A stretch of 40,103 nt of DNA, taken from contig VGPW01000006.1 of the NCBI GenBank assembly GCA_016882545.1, positions 1 through 40,103 of the forward strand. Direction: 5' to 3'. The DNA comes from Cyanobacteria bacterium M_surface_10_m2_179 (GTDB taxonomy: Bacteria > Cyanobacteriota > Cyanobacteriia > PCC-6307 > Cyanobiaceae). A program made the position numbers and the translations under genes. The notes beneath the pieces are model-generated. The model made no database searches, was not told the origin of the DNA, and saw only the letters and a program-made list of their open reading frames with translations. Positions 17,856-27,963 of this stretch are shown piece after piece; the first letter of the stretch is position 1, and each line of letters opens with the position of its first letter.

Positions 17856-18384
17856 GCGACCAACGCTTCAGCAGCTGCAGGCGCAAGGCCTCACGGGCCT
17901 GTTCATCGGCGTCGCCCGGGGCACCATCGAGCGCCGGCAGCCAACCCAGCCAGGGAAGCCCATCACAGCGGCGGCGTTCGGGCTGCCACAGACCTCCCAA
18001 CTGCACGAGCCCCAGCAACGGCACGGCTTCTCGCTGCAACAGGGCGCTGTAAGCACGGGCCGGCCCCTGCTCCACCAACGCCGCTGGCACCAGCAGCAGC
18101 AGCGGCTGGCGCCACGCCCCGAGCCGTTCTGCCCAGCAGCCCCCCAGCTCCAGATCAGCAGCTGGATCGAGCCCCAGCGGCAACAACCACCCCTGAGGCT
18201 CCAGGGCCAGCTGCGCCAGGCAGCGATCGGCCTCCTCCGCGCCAGCGCGGAGGGGCAGCAACCGCAGCTGCAGCAGCGCCGCCAGCCTCCCCGCCTGCTG
18301 CGGCTCAGCCAGACCACCCGGGGCGGCCACCACCAAACCAGCGGAGGGCCGCTCGACGCGGAGCGAGGAAGCGAAGTTGGTCAA
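17812..18384 (-). CDS. hypothetical protein (190 aa)
   Basis: The product is rich in Leu, Ala and Gly, with a central LLLLVPAALVEQGPARAYSALLQ (written in parts: LLLLVPAAL, then GPARAYSALL) followed by GLVQLGGLW and GLPWLGWLP. This resembles the middle of dethiobiotin-synthetase-like P-loop proteins, but no Walker A motif is present, so it may be a degenerate relative or a separate cyanobacterial family. There is no signal peptide. The ATG at 18384 is 67 bases from the divergent prs start. Its 3' end overlaps the LCP gene by 44 bases. Strong third-position G/C bias supports coding. No function is proposed. Confidence 0.65.
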   Translation of the reverse strand: MTNFASSLRVERPSAGLVVAAPGGLAEPQQAGRLAALLQLRLLPLRAGAEEADRCLAQLALEPQGWLLPLGLDPAADLELGGCWAERLGAWRQPLLLLVPAALVEQGPARAYSALLQREAVPLLGLVQLGGLWQPERRRCDGLPWLGWLPALDGAPGDADEQAREALRLQLLKRWSLSAARAAAPAHPAA

Positions 18385-18451
18385 AGAGCTTCGGCCAAGG
18401 AACCGGGCGGCTTCTACGATCGGGGTTCCACCGTTCGCGCCAGCGGCCGCC

Positions 18452-19447
18452 GTGACCAGTTTCCTGACCGCAGAACGGGTCGATCAGGCGCCAGTGGCCC
18501 ACGACACCCGGCGGCTACGGCTGTTCAGCGGCACCTCCAATCCAGCGCTGGCACGGGAAATCGGTGCCTACCTGGGGGTTCCCAATGGCCCGAGGGTGAT
18601 CAAGCGCTTCGCCGATGGCGAGCTCTACATCCAGATCCAGGAATCGATCCGCGGCTGTGATGTGTTCCTGATCCAGCCCACCTGCGCTCCGGTGAACGAT
18701 CACCTGATGGAGCTGCTGGTGATGGTGGATGCCTGCAAGCGGGCCTCGGCGCGCCAGATCACCGCGGTGATCCCCTACTACGGCTATGCCCGCGCCGACC
18801 GCAAGACCGCCGGCCGTGAGTCGATCACCGCCAAGCTGGTGGCCAATCTGCTCACCGTGTCGGGGGTGGATCGGGTGCTGGCGATGGACCTGCACTCCGC
18901 CCAGATCCAGGGCTACTTCGATATTCCCTGCGATCACATCTACGGCTCACCGGTGTTGGTGGATTACCTGTCGGGCCGTGATTTCGGCGATGTGGTGGTG
19001 GTGTCGCCGGATGTGGGCGGCGTGGCCCGAGCGCGAGCCTTTGCCAAGCAGATGAGCGACGCCCCACTGGCGATCATCGATAAACGCCGCTCCGGCCACA
19101 ACGTGGCCGAAAGCCTCACGGTGATCGGCGATGTGGCCGGCAAGACGGCGATCCTGATCGACGACATGATCGACACCGGCGGCACGATCTGCGCCGGTGC
19201 ACGGCTGCTGCGGGAGCGGGGCGCCACCCGGGTGCTCGCCTGCGCCACCCACGCCGTGTTCTCGGGTCCGGCGGTGGAGCGACTGTCAGCCCCAGGGCTG
19301 TTTGAGGAGGTGATCGTGACCAACTCGATTCCGCTGAGCGACGAGCGCCGCTTCCCGCAGCTTCAGGTGCTGTCGGTGGCCAACATGCTCGGTGAGGCCA
19401 TCTGGCGCATCCACGACGAGAGCTCCGTGAGCTCGATGTTCCGTTGA
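18452..19447 (+). CDS. prs: ribose-phosphate pyrophosphokinase
   Basis: Prs makes PRPP from ribose-5-phosphate and ATP, feeding nucleotide, His, Trp and NAD synthesis in the cytoplasm. The 331-residue protein shows the ATP-binding segment YYGYARADRK (109-118), the ribose-phosphate-binding DLHSAQIQGYFD (146-157), the Lys-Arg-Arg loop at about 211, and the PRPP signature ILIDDMIDTGGT (234-245). The start is a GTG at 18452 giving the family's usual MTSFLTAER; the frame is open further upstream but lacks conserved sequence. Its TGA overlaps a TTG that begins the next gene (TTGA). Confidence 0.95.
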   Translation: MTSFLTAERVDQAPVAHDTRRLRLFSGTSNPALAREIGAYLGVPNGPRVIKRFADGELYIQIQESIRGCDVFLIQPTCAPVNDHLMELLVMVDACKRASARQITAVIPYYGYARADRKTAGRESITAKLVANLLTVSGVDRVLAMDLHSAQIQGYFDIPCDHIYGSPVLVDYLSGRDFGDVVVVSPDVGGVARARAFAKQMSDAPLAIIDKRRSGHNVAESLTVIGDVAGKTAILIDDMIDTGGTICAGARLLRERGATRVLACATHAVFSGPAVERLSAPGLFEEVIVTNSIPLSDERRFPQLQVLSVANMLGEAIWRIHDESSVSSMFR

Positions 19448-20598
19448 AGGCAGCTCCACGGCGGCGCTGGCTCAGCGCAGCCCTTTTAAGCCTGGCCACC
19501 CTCCTACCCACCGCCGCCTGGGGCGAAGCGCGCCGGGTGGGGGTCTGGCTCACCAACAGTCCAAGCCCGCTCTATTACGAGCCGGGACGGATTGATCGGG
19601 CCGTGGCGGAGCTGGCGGGAGCGGGCTTCAACACGCTCTATCCGAACGTGTGGAGCCGGGGCAGCACTTTTCACCGCAGCCGCTGGGCGCCGATGGAGCC
19701 CGCGCTCGTGCAATCGGGAGCGCAGCACGATCCCATCTGCCGGATGACCGCGGAAGCCCACCGCCGCGGCCTGCGGGTGATCCCCTGGTTTGAATACGGC
19801 CTGATGGAGCCCGCTGAAGCCGCCGTGGTGCGGCAGAACCCGGAGTGGATGCTCCAGAAGCGCGATGGCCGCTCGGCTGTGGTGATGCACGGGAAAGAGA
19901 TGGTGTGGCTGAATCCGGCCCATCCCGGCGTGCGCGAGCGCTTCCTCGGCCTGATCGGCGAGATCGTGCAGCGCTGCAAGGTGGATGGCATCCAGCTGGA
20001 TGACCACTTCGCCTGGCCGGTGGAACTGGGCTACGACCCCTACACCCGCGGGCTCTACCGACGCGACACAGGGTTTGAACCCCCCGACAACCATGCCGAC
20101 CGCAGCTGGATGACCTGGCGCCGCAAGCAACTCAGCAGCCTGCTGCGGGAGCTGCGCAGCACCCTGAAACGCAACGGCCAGGGCAGTCCCTACGTGAGCC
20201 TCTCACCGGGTCCGTTTCGGTTTGCCTACAACCAGTGGCTGCAGGACTGGGAGCTCTGGGCCCTCGGCGGCCTGATCGATGAGCTGGTGGTGCAGAACTA
20301 TGCCTATTCGCTCAAAGGCTTCGAGCGCGATCTGCAGCAGCCGGCGCTCGTGAAAGCCAGCGGCTGGGGCATCCCCGTGGAGATCGGCATCCTCTCGGGC
20401 TTCGGTGGCCGCACCACGCCCATGCCCGCTCTGAGCGAGAAGGTGCGGCTGGCGGCGCAGCGCGGCCACGGCGTGATCTATTTCTATTGGGAAGGGCTCT
20501 GGGGGCAATACGCCGGCGCCGAAGGCGGTGCGACCCGCCGGCAGGGCCTGGGCCGGCTGCACCGCAGCCTGTTCAGCGAACCGCTTTCAGCCCGTTAG
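19444..20598 (+). CDS. secreted glycosyl-hydrolase-like protein, GHL10 (YngK/DUF187 type)
   Basis: The 384-residue protein begins with a signal peptide (basic start, hydrophobic core at about 10-24, possible cleavage after TAAWG). The rest is a TIM-barrel of the GHL10 family: a strand GVWLTNSPS (33-41), then GFNTLYPNVWSRGS, GLRVIPWFEYGLMEP, MVWLNPAHPGVRERF and DGIQLDDHFAWP with acidic residues in the likely active site. Homologues are placed near GH13/GH10 barrels and one has been linked to peptidoglycan glycan processing; the substrate here is not known. The TTG start is inside the prs stop codon, so it depends on prs translation. It ends with a TAG that overlaps the pepN TAA on the other strand. 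Confidence 0.82.
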   Translation: MKAAPRRRWLSAALLSLATLLPTAAWGEARRVGVWLTNSPSPLYYEPGRIDRAVAELAGAGFNTLYPNVWSRGSTFHRSRWAPMEPALVQSGAQHDPICRMTAEAHRRGLRVIPWFEYGLMEPAEAAVVRQNPEWMLQKRDGRSAVVMHGKEMVWLNPAHPGVRERFLGLIGEIVQRCKVDGIQLDDHFAWPVELGYDPYTRGLYRRDTGFEPPDNHADRSWMTWRRKQLSSLLRELRSTLKRNGQGSPYVSLSPGPFRFAYNQWLQDWELWALGGLIDELVVQNYAYSLKGFERDLQQPALVKASGWGIPVEIGILSGFGGRTTPMPALSEKVRLAAQRGHGVIYFYWEGLWGQYAGAEGGATRRQGLGRLHRSLFSEPLSAR

Positions 20599-23294
20599 GC
20601 CGGCCCCAAACACTGCTGCACCACCTCGCGGCTGTTGGCCGAAAGCTCAGCGGCAGCCAGCTGCTCCAGCGCCACCCGCATGCGCCGGCTGCGCTCGGGG
20701 CCATAGCTCTGCCAACGGCTGAACACCTTGGCCAGCCGCGATGCCGTGATCGGATTGCGCTGATCCAGCCAGGCGATGCGCTCAGCCATGAACTGGTAGC
20801 CGCGGCCATCGAGGGCATGGAACTGAGCCGCATTGCCGGCAAAGCCCCCCAACACGGCCCGCAGCGAATTCGGCGCCGCCGGATCGAAACGGGGATGCTC
20901 CAGCAGAGCCTGCACACGGGCCACACCATCACCAAACGGCGCCGCGGCCTCCAGGCCAAACCAGGCATCAAGGATCACCGGCTTGTCCTGCCAGCGCTCA
21001 TAAAAGGTGTGCATCGCGGCGGCGCGCTCAGGCGTGTCGTGACACTGCAGGGCCCGCAGACCAGCCCGGGCCAGGGTCATCGAGGGTCCGCCCACCGCCG
21101 CCGCGGCCTCCGCACGCACCCCGAGATCACCGGCCGCCACGCGCCAGCTCCAGGCGGTTGCGGTGAGGGCGCGATCGCCCACGCCATCGGGCCAGGCCAG
21201 CAGCCACTGGGGCCGGCAGCGCTCGAGGCTGTGCTCCAGGGGCTCCGCCAACTCCTCGCCGAAACGCCGCTGCAGATCCAGAAGAGCCTGGAACAGCGCC
21301 GGCGGATCGGAGACGCCGGCTTGCGCCAACGCCGCATCCTCCAGTTCCGGCAGCCCCGGCAGCGCCAGCAGCATGCTGCGGTTGGTATCGCAGAGCCCCA
21401 CCTCCGCCAAGATCCGCTCGAAGGCGGCCACCAACCCCTCCTCCAGCTCATCGTTGGGGCTGCCGGCGGCCCGTTCCAACACGGCCTGCCGCAGCAACAC
21501 CTGGCCGGCATCCCAGCGAGCAAAGGGCTCGCTATCGCAGGCCAGCAGATGCAACAGCTCATTGGTGCTGCGCTCGATCTCCAGCTTCACCGGTGCGGAG
21601 AAGCCGCGCAGCAGCGACAGGGCCGGCGGATGGCTGTGGGGCTCCAGGCCCTCGACGGTGATCCGCTGCTCCGGCTGATCGATCACCACCAACCGGCTGC
21701 CTTCACCCCAGGCGTGGGAGAGCGCAGCGGCCCGGGCCTGGGGCTCGCTCTCACCCTGGAGGCGCAGGGGCAGCGCTTCACCGGCCTGGCCCACCAGACC
21801 CAGCACCAGCGGAATCACCACGGGGCTTTTCTGCGGCTGCCCCGGCGTGGGTGGTGTGCACTGCCGCACCGTGAGGCTCAGGCGGCCCTCGAGCTCATCC
21901 CAGTGGCGCTCGATCTGCAGCCGGGGTGTTCCGGCCTGGCCATACCAGCTGCGGAACTGATCGAAATCAAACCGTGGCAGCGCGGCACCGGCAGCCCAGG
22001 CCTGCTGGGCCGCATCCTGCATGGCCTGCACGAAGTCGTTGCAGGTGGCCGCCGTGCCGTCATGACGGCTCACATACAGCGCCATGCCTTGCATGAACAC
22101 CTCCTCACCCAGCAGGGTGTGGAGCGCCCGGATCACCTCCGATCCCTTCTCGTAGATCGTGGTTGTGTAGAAGTTGTCGATCGCTTGGTAGTGATCGGGC
22201 TGGATCGGGTGCGCCGTTGGCCCGGCATCCTCACGGAACTGGGTGTTGCGCAGCAGCGACACATCCTCGATCCGCTTCACGGCTGCCGAATGCAGATCGG
22301 CCGTGAAGCTGGCATCGCGAAACACGGTGAGCCCCTCCTTCAGGGAGAGCTGAAACCAGTCGCGGCAGGTGATGCGGTTGCCGGTCCAGTTATGGAAATA
22401 CTCATGAGCGATCACACTCTCAATGCGCTCCAGTTCACCATCGGTGGCGGTGGCGGCATCGGCGAGCACCAGCTTGGAGTTGAAGATATTGAGGCTCTTG
22501 TTCTCCATCGCGCCCATGTTGAAATGGCGCACCGCCACGATGTTGAACTCATCAAGGTCGTATTCGAGGCCGTAGCGCTGCTCATCCCAGAGCATCGAGC
22601 GCTTCAGTGAAGCCATGGCATGGGCCGTGTAGGGCGCATCGCCGGGCTCCACGTGCAACCGCAACTGCACGGTGCGGCCGCTGCGGGTGGTGAACTGATC
22701 GCGCACTTCCTCCAGCTGGCCCGCCACCAGGGCAAACAGATAAGAAGGCTTGGGGAAGGGATCGTCCCAGATGGCGTAGTGGCGGCCCTCGGGCAACACG
22801 CCAGTTTCAAGGCAGTTGCCGTTGGAGAGCAACACCGGGCAGCTGCTCTGATCCGCCTCGATGCGCACCCGGAAGCAGCTGAGCAGATCGGGGCGATCCG
22901 GGTGAAAGGTGATGCGGCGGAAGCCCACCGCCTCGCACTGGGTGGTGAACATCCCACCACTCACATACAACCCTTCCAAGCTGGTGTTGGTGGCCGGCTG
23001 GATGCGCACCCGGCTACGCAGCCTGAAGGGCCGGGCCGGTGGCTCCAGCAGCACCAGCTGCTCCGCCTCCAACCGGTAGGCGGCAGGCTCCAGCGGTGCG
23101 CCATCGAGCTGCAGGCTGAGCAGCTCCAGATCCACCCCCTGCAACACCAGGGGGCCAGCCTCGGCAGCGGGATTGGGCTCGAGCTGCAGCTCGGTGTCCA
23201 CCAGCGCCTGGTCAGCAAACAGCTGCACCAGCAGGCTGGTGTGACGGATCAGACAGGGCGCCGGGCGGTAATCGGCGAGGCGAACGGTGGCCAT
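20595..23294 (-). CDS. pepN: aminopeptidase N (M1 family)
   Basis: PepN is a cytoplasmic zinc aminopeptidase that trims N-terminal residues from peptides late in protein turnover. The 899-residue protein has the proteobacterial PepN length and layout. The exopeptidase motif GAMEN is at 261-265, the zinc site HEYFH at 297-301 with the third ligand Glu320 in LKEGLTVFRD, and a catalytic Tyr is expected near 381. These coordinates nearly coincide with those of E. coli PepN. The C-terminal half is an alpha-helical domain. It is the last of three minus-strand genes; the preceding gene ends 28 bases upstream. Its stop overlaps that of the convergent GHL10 gene by 3 bases. Confidence 0.96.
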   Translation of the reverse strand: MATVRLADYRPAPCLIRHTSLLVQLFADQALVDTELQLEPNPAAEAGPLVLQGVDLELLSLQLDGAPLEPAAYRLEAEQLVLLEPPARPFRLRSRVRIQPATNTSLEGLYVSGGMFTTQCEAVGFRRITFHPDRPDLLSCFRVRIEADQSSCPVLLSNGNCLETGVLPEGRHYAIWDDPFPKPSYLFALVAGQLEEVRDQFTTRSGRTVQLRLHVEPGDAPYTAHAMASLKRSMLWDEQRYGLEYDLDEFNIVAVRHFNMGAMENKSLNIFNSKLVLADAATATDGELERIESVIAHEYFHNWTGNRITCRDWFQLSLKEGLTVFRDASFTADLHSAAVKRIEDVSLLRNTQFREDAGPTAHPIQPDHYQAIDNFYTTTIYEKGSEVIRALHTLLGEEVFMQGMALYVSRHDGTAATCNDFVQAMQDAAQQAWAAGAALPRFDFDQFRSWYGQAGTPRLQIERHWDELEGRLSLTVRQCTPPTPGQPQKSPVVIPLVLGLVGQAGEALPLRLQGESEPQARAAALSHAWGEGSRLVVIDQPEQRITVEGLEPHSHPPALSLLRGFSAPVKLEIERSTNELLHLLACDSEPFARWDAGQVLLRQAVLERAAGSPNDELEEGLVAAFERILAEVGLCDTNRSMLLALPGLPELEDAALAQAGVSDPPALFQALLDLQRRFGEELAEPLEHSLERCRPQWLLAWPDGVGDRALTATAWSWRVAAGDLGVRAEAAAAVGGPSMTLARAGLRALQCHDTPERAAAMHTFYERWQDKPVILDAWFGLEAAAPFGDGVARVQALLEHPRFDPAAPNSLRAVLGGFAGNAAQFHALDGRGYQFMAERIAWLDQRNPITASRLAKVFSRWQSYGPERSRRMRVALEQLAAAELSANSREVVQQCLGPA

Positions 23295-23322
23295 AGGAGC
23301 GGATCAGGCGCGCTGGCGGAGC

Positions 23323-23748
23323 TCAGGGCTTCTTGGCGGGGGCGGGGGCTTGGCTGGGCTTGCCGGCTGGAGCGGCGCCGCGGTTCTTCAGCACGTCCTG
23401 AACCTTCTTGCGCACATCGGCTGGCACCTCATCCGGGCACACCTCCACCGCACCGAGCACGGCGGAATTGATCGCTCCCTTGCGCAATTCATCGATGGAG
23501 AGGGGCTTGGGGCCCACCTGGGTGATCGTGCCCTGGTGCTGCCCCTGAATCACCTGGGCGATGGTTTCACCGGCCACAGCCACAGCTTTGTCGAACTCAA
23601 TGCCCGCAGCCCTGGCGATGCACACATTCAGGGCACCGATGCGGGTGTAGAGGCTCATATCGGCCTCGGTGGCCGGGGCCGCAAGCACCGCCACCGGGGC
23701 CAACACCAGGGCCAGGGGGAGCAGCACCAAGCCCAGGCGGCTCACAGA
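23323..23748 (-). CDS. secreted hypothetical protein of cyanobacterial type (141 aa)
   Basis: An N-terminal signal peptide (SRLGLVLLPLALVLAPVAVLA, about 2-22, probably cut before APATEAD) is followed by a small domain with two Cys (VCIARAAG and VEVCPDEV), which could form a disulphide, and a Pro/Ala/Lys-rich tail (APAGKPSQAPAPAKKP). It is therefore likely periplasmic or lumenal. The start is uncertain: GTG at 23748 gives a standard signal peptide, while GTG at 23787 or TTG at 23811 would lengthen the basic N-terminus. It lies between an unknown gene and pepN on the same strand. Proteins of this kind occur across picocyanobacteria with no known function, as far as I can recall. Confidence 0.7.
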   Translation of the reverse strand, partial: SVSRLGLVLLPLALVLAPVAVLAAPATEADMSLYTRIGALNVCIARAAGIEFDKAVAVAGETIAQVIQGQHQGTITQVGPKPLSIDELRKGAINSAVLGAVEVCPDEVPADVRKKVQDVLKNRGAAPAGKPSQAPAPAKKP

Positions 23749-23838
23749 GGGTCGGTGTGAGGAGGGGCGGCGTGAGGAGAAGCGCACAGCGATCGGTTGT
23801 TGTGGCCCCAATCCTGCTGCAGAACGCTCAAAGCGCCA

Positions 23839-24423
23839 TCAGGAACCGGCCGGCAGCGGCGGCCCCGCCCCTTCCAGGCGAATCTCGTGGTGCATCTCCA
23901 CCAGCTCCAGGTTGCCGTCGCACCAGGAATAGATCGAGCGGGCCCGGAAGCGGTCCTGATCCACCAGCCGGATGTGCTCGAGGATGTCCCACTGCTGGTA
24001 GTGAGATTCGAACACGAGCTCGTGCTCATCGGCCTGGCGGATCTGGCTCTTGATGGGAGACCCGCAGAGGTAACCGCGGTTGCGGCGCAGCTGGTGGCCA
24101 CAAAGAGAGGCATCCATCACGCCTTCGCGCACATAGCGGGGCTTGATGTCGAAGAAGTCGTATTCCTTCTCCGGCCACCAGGTAATGCGATAGCGAGGCT
24201 CGGCCTCAGCCTGATCTTCAAACGTCTCTAGTCGCAGCAGCATGTCCACCCGCAACACCTCGTCGTCGGGGAAGAAATATTGCCGCCGGGAGCGCCACAG
24301 GCCGAGATTGCGGTTGAACCAGCGCCGCAGCGTGCTGTCGAGCTGAATGCGACTGCCGCGGCCGGCATCCGGTTGCGACGCCACCGGATGCACACGTGTC
24401 GCGAGTTCTCGCGGGAAAGCCAC
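23839..24423 (-). CDS. conserved hypothetical, aromatic-rich, possibly lipocalin-like (194 aa)
   Basis: After a weakly coding first 30 residues comes a compact domain: LRRWFNRNLGLWRSRRQYFF, then RVDMLLRLETF, RYRITWWPEKEYDFFDIKPR, a Cys pair (ASLCGHQLRRNRGYLCGS) and a final HHEIRLEG. The GxWxSxR start and run of antiparallel strands recall the lipocalin fold of CpcS/CpeS bilin lyases, but the similarity is faint and I would not call it a lyase. The GTG at 24423 is the longest start; GTGs at 24390 and 24384 are closer to the conserved domain. It is divergent from sasA across about 105 bases and is followed by the secreted unknown gene and pepN. Confidence 0.68.
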   Translation of the reverse strand: MAFPRELATRVHPVASQPDAGRGSRIQLDSTLRRWFNRNLGLWRSRRQYFFPDDEVLRVDMLLRLETFEDQAEAEPRYRITWWPEKEYDFFDIKPRYVREGVMDASLCGHQLRRNRGYLCGSPIKSQIRQADEHELVFESHYQQWDILEHIRLVDQDRFRARSIYSWCDGNLELVEMHHEIRLEGAGPPLPAGS

Positions 24424-24528
24424 GGGGTTCCTCAGGACAACGTCTCGTCACAGTTGTCATAGCGCGACTGGCAGAGCTGTCCAAACCTCATAAGGTGAAA
24501 CCACAATTTCTGCAGATTCAGCGCGCCG

Positions 24529-25764
24529 GTGCCAGCCGCAGGGGAACAGTCCCCCGACGAGCTTCAATCCAGCCGCTCCCCGCTCAGCGCCTCGTCCCTG
24601 CCGATCCAGCGGCCGGAACGCAGCCGGGGAGCAGGTTTTAACCTGTCTGCGCAGCTGGACGGGGACCATGGCCACCGCAAGCAACTGAAGCTGCTGTTGG
24701 TGGCGGCGCCCCATCACCGGGCCACCCCCGACCTGCGCGGTTTAGTGGCGTTTCTGGAACACCAGGATTTCGGCTTCGACGTGAGCCTGGAGATCGCCGA
24801 CCCGGCCGAGCGCCCCGAACTGCTGGAGCTGCACCGGCTGGTGGCCACGCCGGCGCTGATCAAGCTGGAGCCCACCCCCAAGCAGGTGTTTGCCGGCAAC
24901 ACGCTGCTGCAGCAACTGCGCAACTGGCTGCCCCGCTGGCAGCAGCTGGAGGTGGTGAGCGGCTTGGGCATCAGCCTGCGACCCGCCGAAAGCGATGGCA
25001 GCCGCACCCAGCGCGAACTGCAACTGGAAGACCAGCTGCTGGTGTTGCGTCAGGAAAACGAAACGCTGATCGAGCGCCTGCGGGTGCAGGAGCGGCTGCT
25101 GCGGATGGTGGCCCACGAGCTGCGCACCCCGCTCACCGCCTCCAAGCTGGCCCTGCAGAGCCTCAACCTCGGCCAGATCGATCAAACGCGCTTCCGCGAC
25201 GTGCTCGGGCGGCGGCTGGATGACATCGAGCAGCTCTCCAAGGATCTGCTGGAAGTGGGCACCACCCGCTGGGAAGCGCTGTTCAACCCGCAGCGGCTGG
25301 CCCTCGGCCCGGTGGCGGCCGAAGCGATCCTGGAGCTGGAGAAGCTGTGGGTGGGCCGCGGGCTGGAGCTGCTCACCGACATCCCCACCGACCTGCCAGA
25401 TGTGTTTGCCGATCGGCGCCGCATGCGCCAGGTGCTGCTCAACCTGCTGGAGAACGCCTTCAAGTTCACCCCGGATGGCGGCCAGGTGAGCCTCACGATC
25501 CTGCACCGCACCAGCCAGTGGCTGCAGGTGAGCGTCTGCGATTCAGGCCCCGGCATTCCCCGCGATGAGCAGGAGCGGATCTTTCTCGAGCGGGTGCGGC
25601 TGCCGCAAACCTCCTCCAACACCTCCGGCTTCGGGGTGGGCCTCTCGGTGTGCCGCCGGATCACCGACGTGCACGGCGGCCGGATCTGGGTGGCCTCGGA
25701 GCCTGGCGAGGGAGCTTGCTTCCACTTCACCGTGCCGGTGTGGGATGGCCAGAGCGCCAGCTGA
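24529..25764 (+). CDS. sasA: circadian adaptive sensor histidine kinase SasA
   Basis: SasA binds the KaiC clock protein through a KaiB-like domain and phosphorylates the response regulator RpaA, passing time information to transcription. The 411-residue protein has the KaiB-like thioredoxin fold at about 51-140 ([29 protein letters not shown]), a coiled stretch, the H-box [13 protein letters not shown] with His196, the N-box NLLENAFKF, and G-boxes CDSGPGIP and [11 protein letters not shown]. The GTG at 24529 gives about 50 residues before the KaiB-like domain, longer than in Synechococcus elongatus SasA (387 residues), so the true start may lie downstream. It is monocistronic, with tRNA-Glu following after 122 bases. 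rpaA and kai genes are not in the window. Confidence 0.93.
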   Translation: MPAAGEQSPDELQSSRSPLSASSLPIQRPERSRGAGFNLSAQLDGDHGHRKQLKLLLVAAPHHRATPDLRGLVAFLEHQDFGFDVSLEIADPAERPELLELHRLVATPALIKLEPTPKQVFAGNTLLQQLRNWLPRWQQLEVVSGLGISLRPAESDGSRTQRELQLEDQLLVLRQENETLIERLRVQERLLRMVAHELRTPLTASKLALQSLNLGQIDQTRFRDVLGRRLDDIEQLSKDLLEVGTTRWEALFNPQRLALGPVAAEAILELEKLWVGRGLELLTDIPTDLPDVFADRRRMRQVLLNLLENAFKFTPDGGQVSLTILHRTSQWLQVSVCDSGPGIPRDEQERIFLERVRLPQTSSNTSGFGVGLSVCRRITDVHGGRIWVASEPGEGACFHFTVPVWDGQSAS

Positions 25765-25785
25765 GCAACGTTCACCCCGGCACCA

Positions 25786-25815
25786 TTGACGAAGGGCACC
25801 CCTGGCCCGTAGTTT
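25786..25815 (+). promoter_or_regulatory. candidate sigma-70-type promoter for tRNA-Glu
   Basis: TTGACG at 25786-25791 and TAGTTT at 25810-25815 are separated by 18 bases, a reasonable -35/-10 pair. Transcription would start near 25822 and give a leader of about 65 bases before the mature tRNA. It lies in the 122-base gap after sasA, the only non-coding place where such a promoter could sit. No other copy of this strength is seen nearby on this strand. Confidence 0.45.
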
Positions 25816-25886
25816 CTCTGCATCGGATGCGAGGCCGAAAAGCCAAGCAGCGCAAGGGCATCAGCTCTTCCCACATCCGAGTCCTA

Positions 25887-25959
25887 GCCCCCATCGTCTA
25901 GAGGCCTAGGACACCTCCCTTTCACGGAGGCGACAGGGGTTCGAATCCCCTTGGGGGTA
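25887..25959 (+). tRNA. trnE: tRNA-Glu (anticodon UUC)
   Basis: This is a 73-base cloverleaf. The acceptor stem GCCCCCA pairs with TGGGGGT (one G-U at the end) with discriminator A, the D arm follows (TCTAGAGGCCTAGGA), the anticodon stem CCTCC/GGAGG encloses the loop CTTTCAC with anticodon TTC, and the T arm has the standard GGTTCGAAT. The sequence is nearly that of plastid and cyanobacterial tRNA-Glu. CCA is not encoded. Besides translation, this tRNA supplies glutamyl-tRNA for 5-aminolevulinate, and so for chlorophyll, haem and cobamide synthesis. A strong terminator follows 11 bases downstream. Confidence 0.97.
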
Positions 25960-25969
25960 TCCAAAGACC

Positions 25970-25993
25970 AAGCGGCCTCGAGCCGCTTTTTTT
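25970..25993 (+). terminator. rho-independent terminator after tRNA-Glu
   Basis: A stem AGCGGC (25971-25976) / GCCGCT (25982-25987) with loop CTCGA, extended by one A-T pair, runs straight into a seven-base T-run (25987-25993). It ends the tRNA-Glu transcript. The minus strand lacks a clear T-run after the stem, so it should act mainly in the plus direction. Confidence 0.88.
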
Positions 25994-26001
25994 GTGTCGA
26001 T

Positions 26002-26033
26002 CCGTTCAGAGCAGACCGTTCAGGCCAGACCGT

Positions 26034-26043
<10 letters not shown>
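26002..26043. repeat. 14-bp tandem repeat, three copies
   Basis: The unit CCGTTCAGGCCAGA occurs at 26016-26029 and 26030-26043, with a third copy differing at two positions at 26002-26015. The array lies between the tRNA-Glu terminator and the end of the minus-strand SRPBCC gene. The innermost copy holds that gene's stop codon (26034-26036), so changes in copy number would leave the protein unchanged. Confidence 0.85.
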
Positions 26044-27850
<1,807 letters not shown>

Positions 27851-27876
27851 GCACTGGCACCAACAGCTCAACTGCA

Positions 27877-27902
27877 AGGCCCGCCCTACGGCGGGCTTTT
27901 TT
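27877..27902 (+). terminator. rho-independent terminator after petH
   Basis: The stem GCCCGCC (27879-27885) / GGCGGGC (27890-27896) with a four-base loop CTAC is followed by six T (27897-27902). It lies 27 bases after the petH stop and separates petH from zwf, which must therefore have its own promoter in the 61 bases before 27964. Confidence 0.9.
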
Positions 27903-27963
27903 GTTGCCAACCCATGCGGCGGCGGGCTGGCCTCGTTAAACCTGGAGCACGTGCACATCCGCG

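Noticed and set aside
20487-22610. A 707-codon open frame on the plus strand
   Set aside because: It is wholly antisense to pepN, whose catalytic motifs are intact. High third-position G/C removes stop codons from the opposite strand, and the translation is Gln/His/Gly-rich with no domain.
25770-25815. A rho-independent terminator for sasA
   Set aside because: No stem followed by a T-run is present between the sasA stop and the tRNA-Glu promoter.
25828-25902. A 24-codon frame (MRGRKAKQRKGISSSHIRV...) ending in tRNA-Glu
   Set aside because: Its stop lies inside the tRNA, it has no ribosome site, and it lies in the tRNA leader; its basic composition is probably chance.
27879-27902. The GC-rich hairpin after petH as a regulatory riboswitch
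   Set aside because: It is a simple stem-loop with a T-run, fully explained as a terminator.
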